A stretch of DNA of 45,135 bases. It comes from Oceanospirillaceae bacterium. Lineage in GTDB: Bacteria; Pseudomonadota; Gammaproteobacteria; Pseudomonadales; Balneatricaceae. Below the pieces are notes generated by a model, which worked only from the letters and a program-made list of their open reading frames with translations, had not been told where the DNA came from and did no database searches. Both the position numbers and the translations under genes were made by a program. Position 1 is the stretch's first letter. Each line of letters starts with the position of its first letter. The stretch covers positions 1 to 45,135 of the forward strand of contig JABSRA010000036.1 of NCBI GenBank assembly GCA_013215445.1. Reading direction: 5' to 3'. Below, piece after piece: positions 44,087 through 45,135 of this stretch.

Positions 44087-44104
44087 GCGTAGTGCAAACT
44101 ACGC
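44087..44104 (+). promoter_or_regulatory. Perfect hairpin with GCAA loop next to V start
   Basis: GCGTAGT / ACTACGC with a GCAA tetraloop ends three bases before the V start codon. It occupies the place of a ribosome-binding site, and no Shine-Dalgarno is seen. It may control V translation. Confidence 0.55.
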
Positions 44105-44107
44105 AAT

Positions 44108-44557
44108 ATGAACACAGCAGACTTAGCACGCCTCATTGAAAACCTAATCCGCATTGGCACCATCGCCGTGGTAGATCACGGTGCGCGTAAATTAAAAGTG
44201 AAAAGTGGAAACCTTCTTACCAACTGGTTAGATTGGCCCGCCGACATCGGCCGCAATTACAAACGCTGGCGCCCGCTGCGTTTAGGCACCCAAGTTATTT
44301 TGAGCTGCCCGGGTGGCGATCCTGCACAAGCGCTGATCATCGGCATGCTCTACAGCGATGCCCAAGCATCACCCAACACCGACCCCAATATTGATCTAAT
44401 CGCCTTTGATGATGGCAGTTTTATTGAACACAACCAGAGTGCTAAAACCTTAAAGATTCACAGCGCCGGTGACTTTACCATCACCGCTGCCGGTAACATC
44501 AATATCATCGCCGCTGGCAACACTTCAATCAATGCTACCCGCGTGGACATCAACTGA
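44108..44557 (+). CDS. V: Baseplate assembly/spike protein V (P2 gpV-like, short)
   Basis: This is the tail spike hub of the P2 baseplate. The N-terminal LARLIENLIRIGTIAVVDHGARKL and the block GRNYKRWRPLRLGTQVILSCPGGDP match gpV. The C terminus (about residues 115-149) has short beta-helix-like repeats (FTITAAGNINIIAAGNTSIN). At 149 aa it lacks the longer spike tip of P2 gpV (211 aa); the following PAAR gene probably supplies the tip. The stop overlaps the PAAR start (TGATG). Confidence 0.93.
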   Translation: MNTADLARLIENLIRIGTIAVVDHGARKLKVKSGNLLTNWLDWPADIGRNYKRWRPLRLGTQVILSCPGGDPAQALIIGMLYSDAQASPNTDPNIDLIAFDDGSFIEHNQSAKTLKIHSAGDFTITAAGNINIIAAGNTSINATRVDIN

Positions 44558-44847
44558 TGCCTGCTGTTTCTCGATTAGGTGATCCATGCACCGGCCATGC
44601 GGATTTTCCGCCACGGGGTAACGCAGGCGCCAGCGGTAATGTGTTTGTTAATGGCATTGGCGTGCATCGCCAGGGAGATAGTTACCCTGTTCACTGTAAT
44701 CCAGTGCCTCTTTGTCATCCCAGTGCACTGGCAGGGGGTAGTGACAGCGTGTTTGTAAATAGCAAAGCGATGGGCCGTATCGGCGATGCGGTGGGTTGTG
44801 GCGGTGCAGTCGCCAGTGGTAGCACTAATGTATTCGCAGGGGGTTAG
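44557..44847 (+). CDS. PAAR-motif spike tip protein
   Basis: This 96-residue PAAR protein caps the V spike to pierce the outer membrane. It shows RLGDPCTGHADFPPR, then GNVFVNGIGVHRQGD and SDSVFVNSKAMGRIGD, with the metal-binding His/Cys set (CTGH, HCNPVPLCH, GCGG) typical of PAAR cones. It is encoded directly after V and 3 bp before W. Confidence 0.93.
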   Translation: MPAVSRLGDPCTGHADFPPRGNAGASGNVFVNGIGVHRQGDSYPVHCNPVPLCHPSALAGGSDSVFVNSKAMGRIGDAVGCGGAVASGSTNVFAGG

Positions 44848-44850
44848 TTA

Positions 44851-45135
44851 ATGCCAGGCATGCACGTTAGTACCGGCCAACAAATCAGCAGTGATTTTGC
44901 ACACATCAAACAATCAGTAGCCGACATTCTCACCACACCGATCAATACCCGCTTGATGCGCCGTGATTATGGCAGTGTCTTGCCTGAGCTGATCGATCAG
45001 CCGCTAAATGCCAAAACCATGCTGCGCCTGTACGCCGCCATTGCCATCGCTATTATCCGCTGGGAGCCACGCTATCAATTAATTGCTGTTTCCCTCACAA
45101 AAGAAGCAAGCCATGCCGTCATTGAAATTACCGGC
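44851..45135 (+). CDS. W: Baseplate wedge protein W (P2 gpW / gp25-like), 3' end outside window
   Basis: The frame is open from ATG 44851 to the window end (95 codons). It begins with a short leader and STGQQISSDFAHIKQSVADI, then TPINTRLMRRDYGSVLPELID and IRWEPRYQL, the pattern of gp25-like baseplate wedge proteins that form the sheath platform with gpJ. It is partial because the window ends here. Confidence 0.92.
   Translation, partial: MPGMHVSTGQQISSDFAHIKQSVADILTTPINTRLMRRDYGSVLPELIDQPLNAKTMLRLYAAIAIAIIRWEPRYQLIAVSLTKEASHAVIEITG

Larger units (their letters stand above)
26428..45135. mobile_element. P2-like prophage, left part (right end outside window)
   Basis: It runs from the tRNA attachment site through int and the P2-order late genes Q, P, O, N, M, L, X, lysis genes, R, S, V, PAAR and W (partial). 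The repressor, cox and replication genes expected between int and Q are not found. Three accessory areas are seen: beside int, next to Q (29.1-31.4 kb) and between S and V (40.7-44.1 kb). Confidence 0.92.

Overview
The window joins a conserved gammaproteobacterial chromosome (1 to about 26,450) to the left part of a P2-like prophage (about 26,450 to the window end). The order of housekeeping genes (rpe, djlA, murU-amgK, lptD-surA-pdxA-rsmA-apaG-apaH-glpE-cca, folK, folB, tsaD / rpsU-yqeY-dnaG-rpoD) is close to the order I recall for Pseudomonas. Together with the AmgK/MurU cell-wall recycling pair, this suggests a Pseudomonadales/Cellvibrionales-type, probably marine, gammaproteobacterium. The genus cannot be fixed from the sequence alone, and all family calls were made by eye without database searches.

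Chromosome. Positions 1-9,300 hold the end of eda, an IclR-type regulator, upp, a DUF2333 protein, an M23 envelope peptidase, rpe, a DUF3530 protein, djlA and a translationally coupled amgK-murU pair. Positions 9,527-18,353 are one rightward series for outer-membrane biogenesis (lptD, surA), PLP synthesis (pdxA), ribosome maturation (rsmA) and housekeeping (apaG, apaH, glpE, cca). Positions 18,382-20,558 are leftward folate and tRNA-modification genes. Positions 20,950-26,230 are the macromolecular-synthesis cluster rpsU-yqeY-dnaG-rpoD, followed by a CAT-anticodon tRNA. A MITE-like repeat of about 140-160 bp occurs three times in intergenic gaps (4.6, 18.9 and 20.7 kb).

Prophage. A tyrosine integrase lies just after the tRNA, whose 3' end is the probable attachment site. 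The late genes follow in P2 order: Q and P leftward, then O-N-M-L-X, a holin pair, an endolysin, Rz/Rz1-type spanins, R, S, V, a PAAR spike tip and the start of W rightward. The window ends inside W, so attR and the tail genes are not seen. The repressor, cox and replication genes expected between int and Q are absent. In their place are a membrane protein gene next to int, an AT-rich nested palindrome of about 300 bp, and two cargo genes (a DUF4062 protein and a membrane protein).

The most interesting parts are accessory. First, between tail genes S and V (40.7-44.1 kb) there appear to be integron gene cassettes without an integron integrase, a CALIN-like array. Three consecutive genes (CAP12-type TIR-like protein with a winged-helix-like tail, DUF4160 protein, SLATT-like 2TM protein) are separated by attC-like sites. 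For the first two cassettes the leading 7-mer is exactly complementary to that cassette's own R'' box. A receiver-domain/TM protein follows. Second, the cargo slot next to portal gene Q looks duplicated: a 70-bp left flank occurs twice, and a frameshifted remnant of the 3' end of Q sits between the two cargo genes. The prophage therefore looks like a collector of putative anti-phage genes in two separate hotspots, filled by two different mechanisms.
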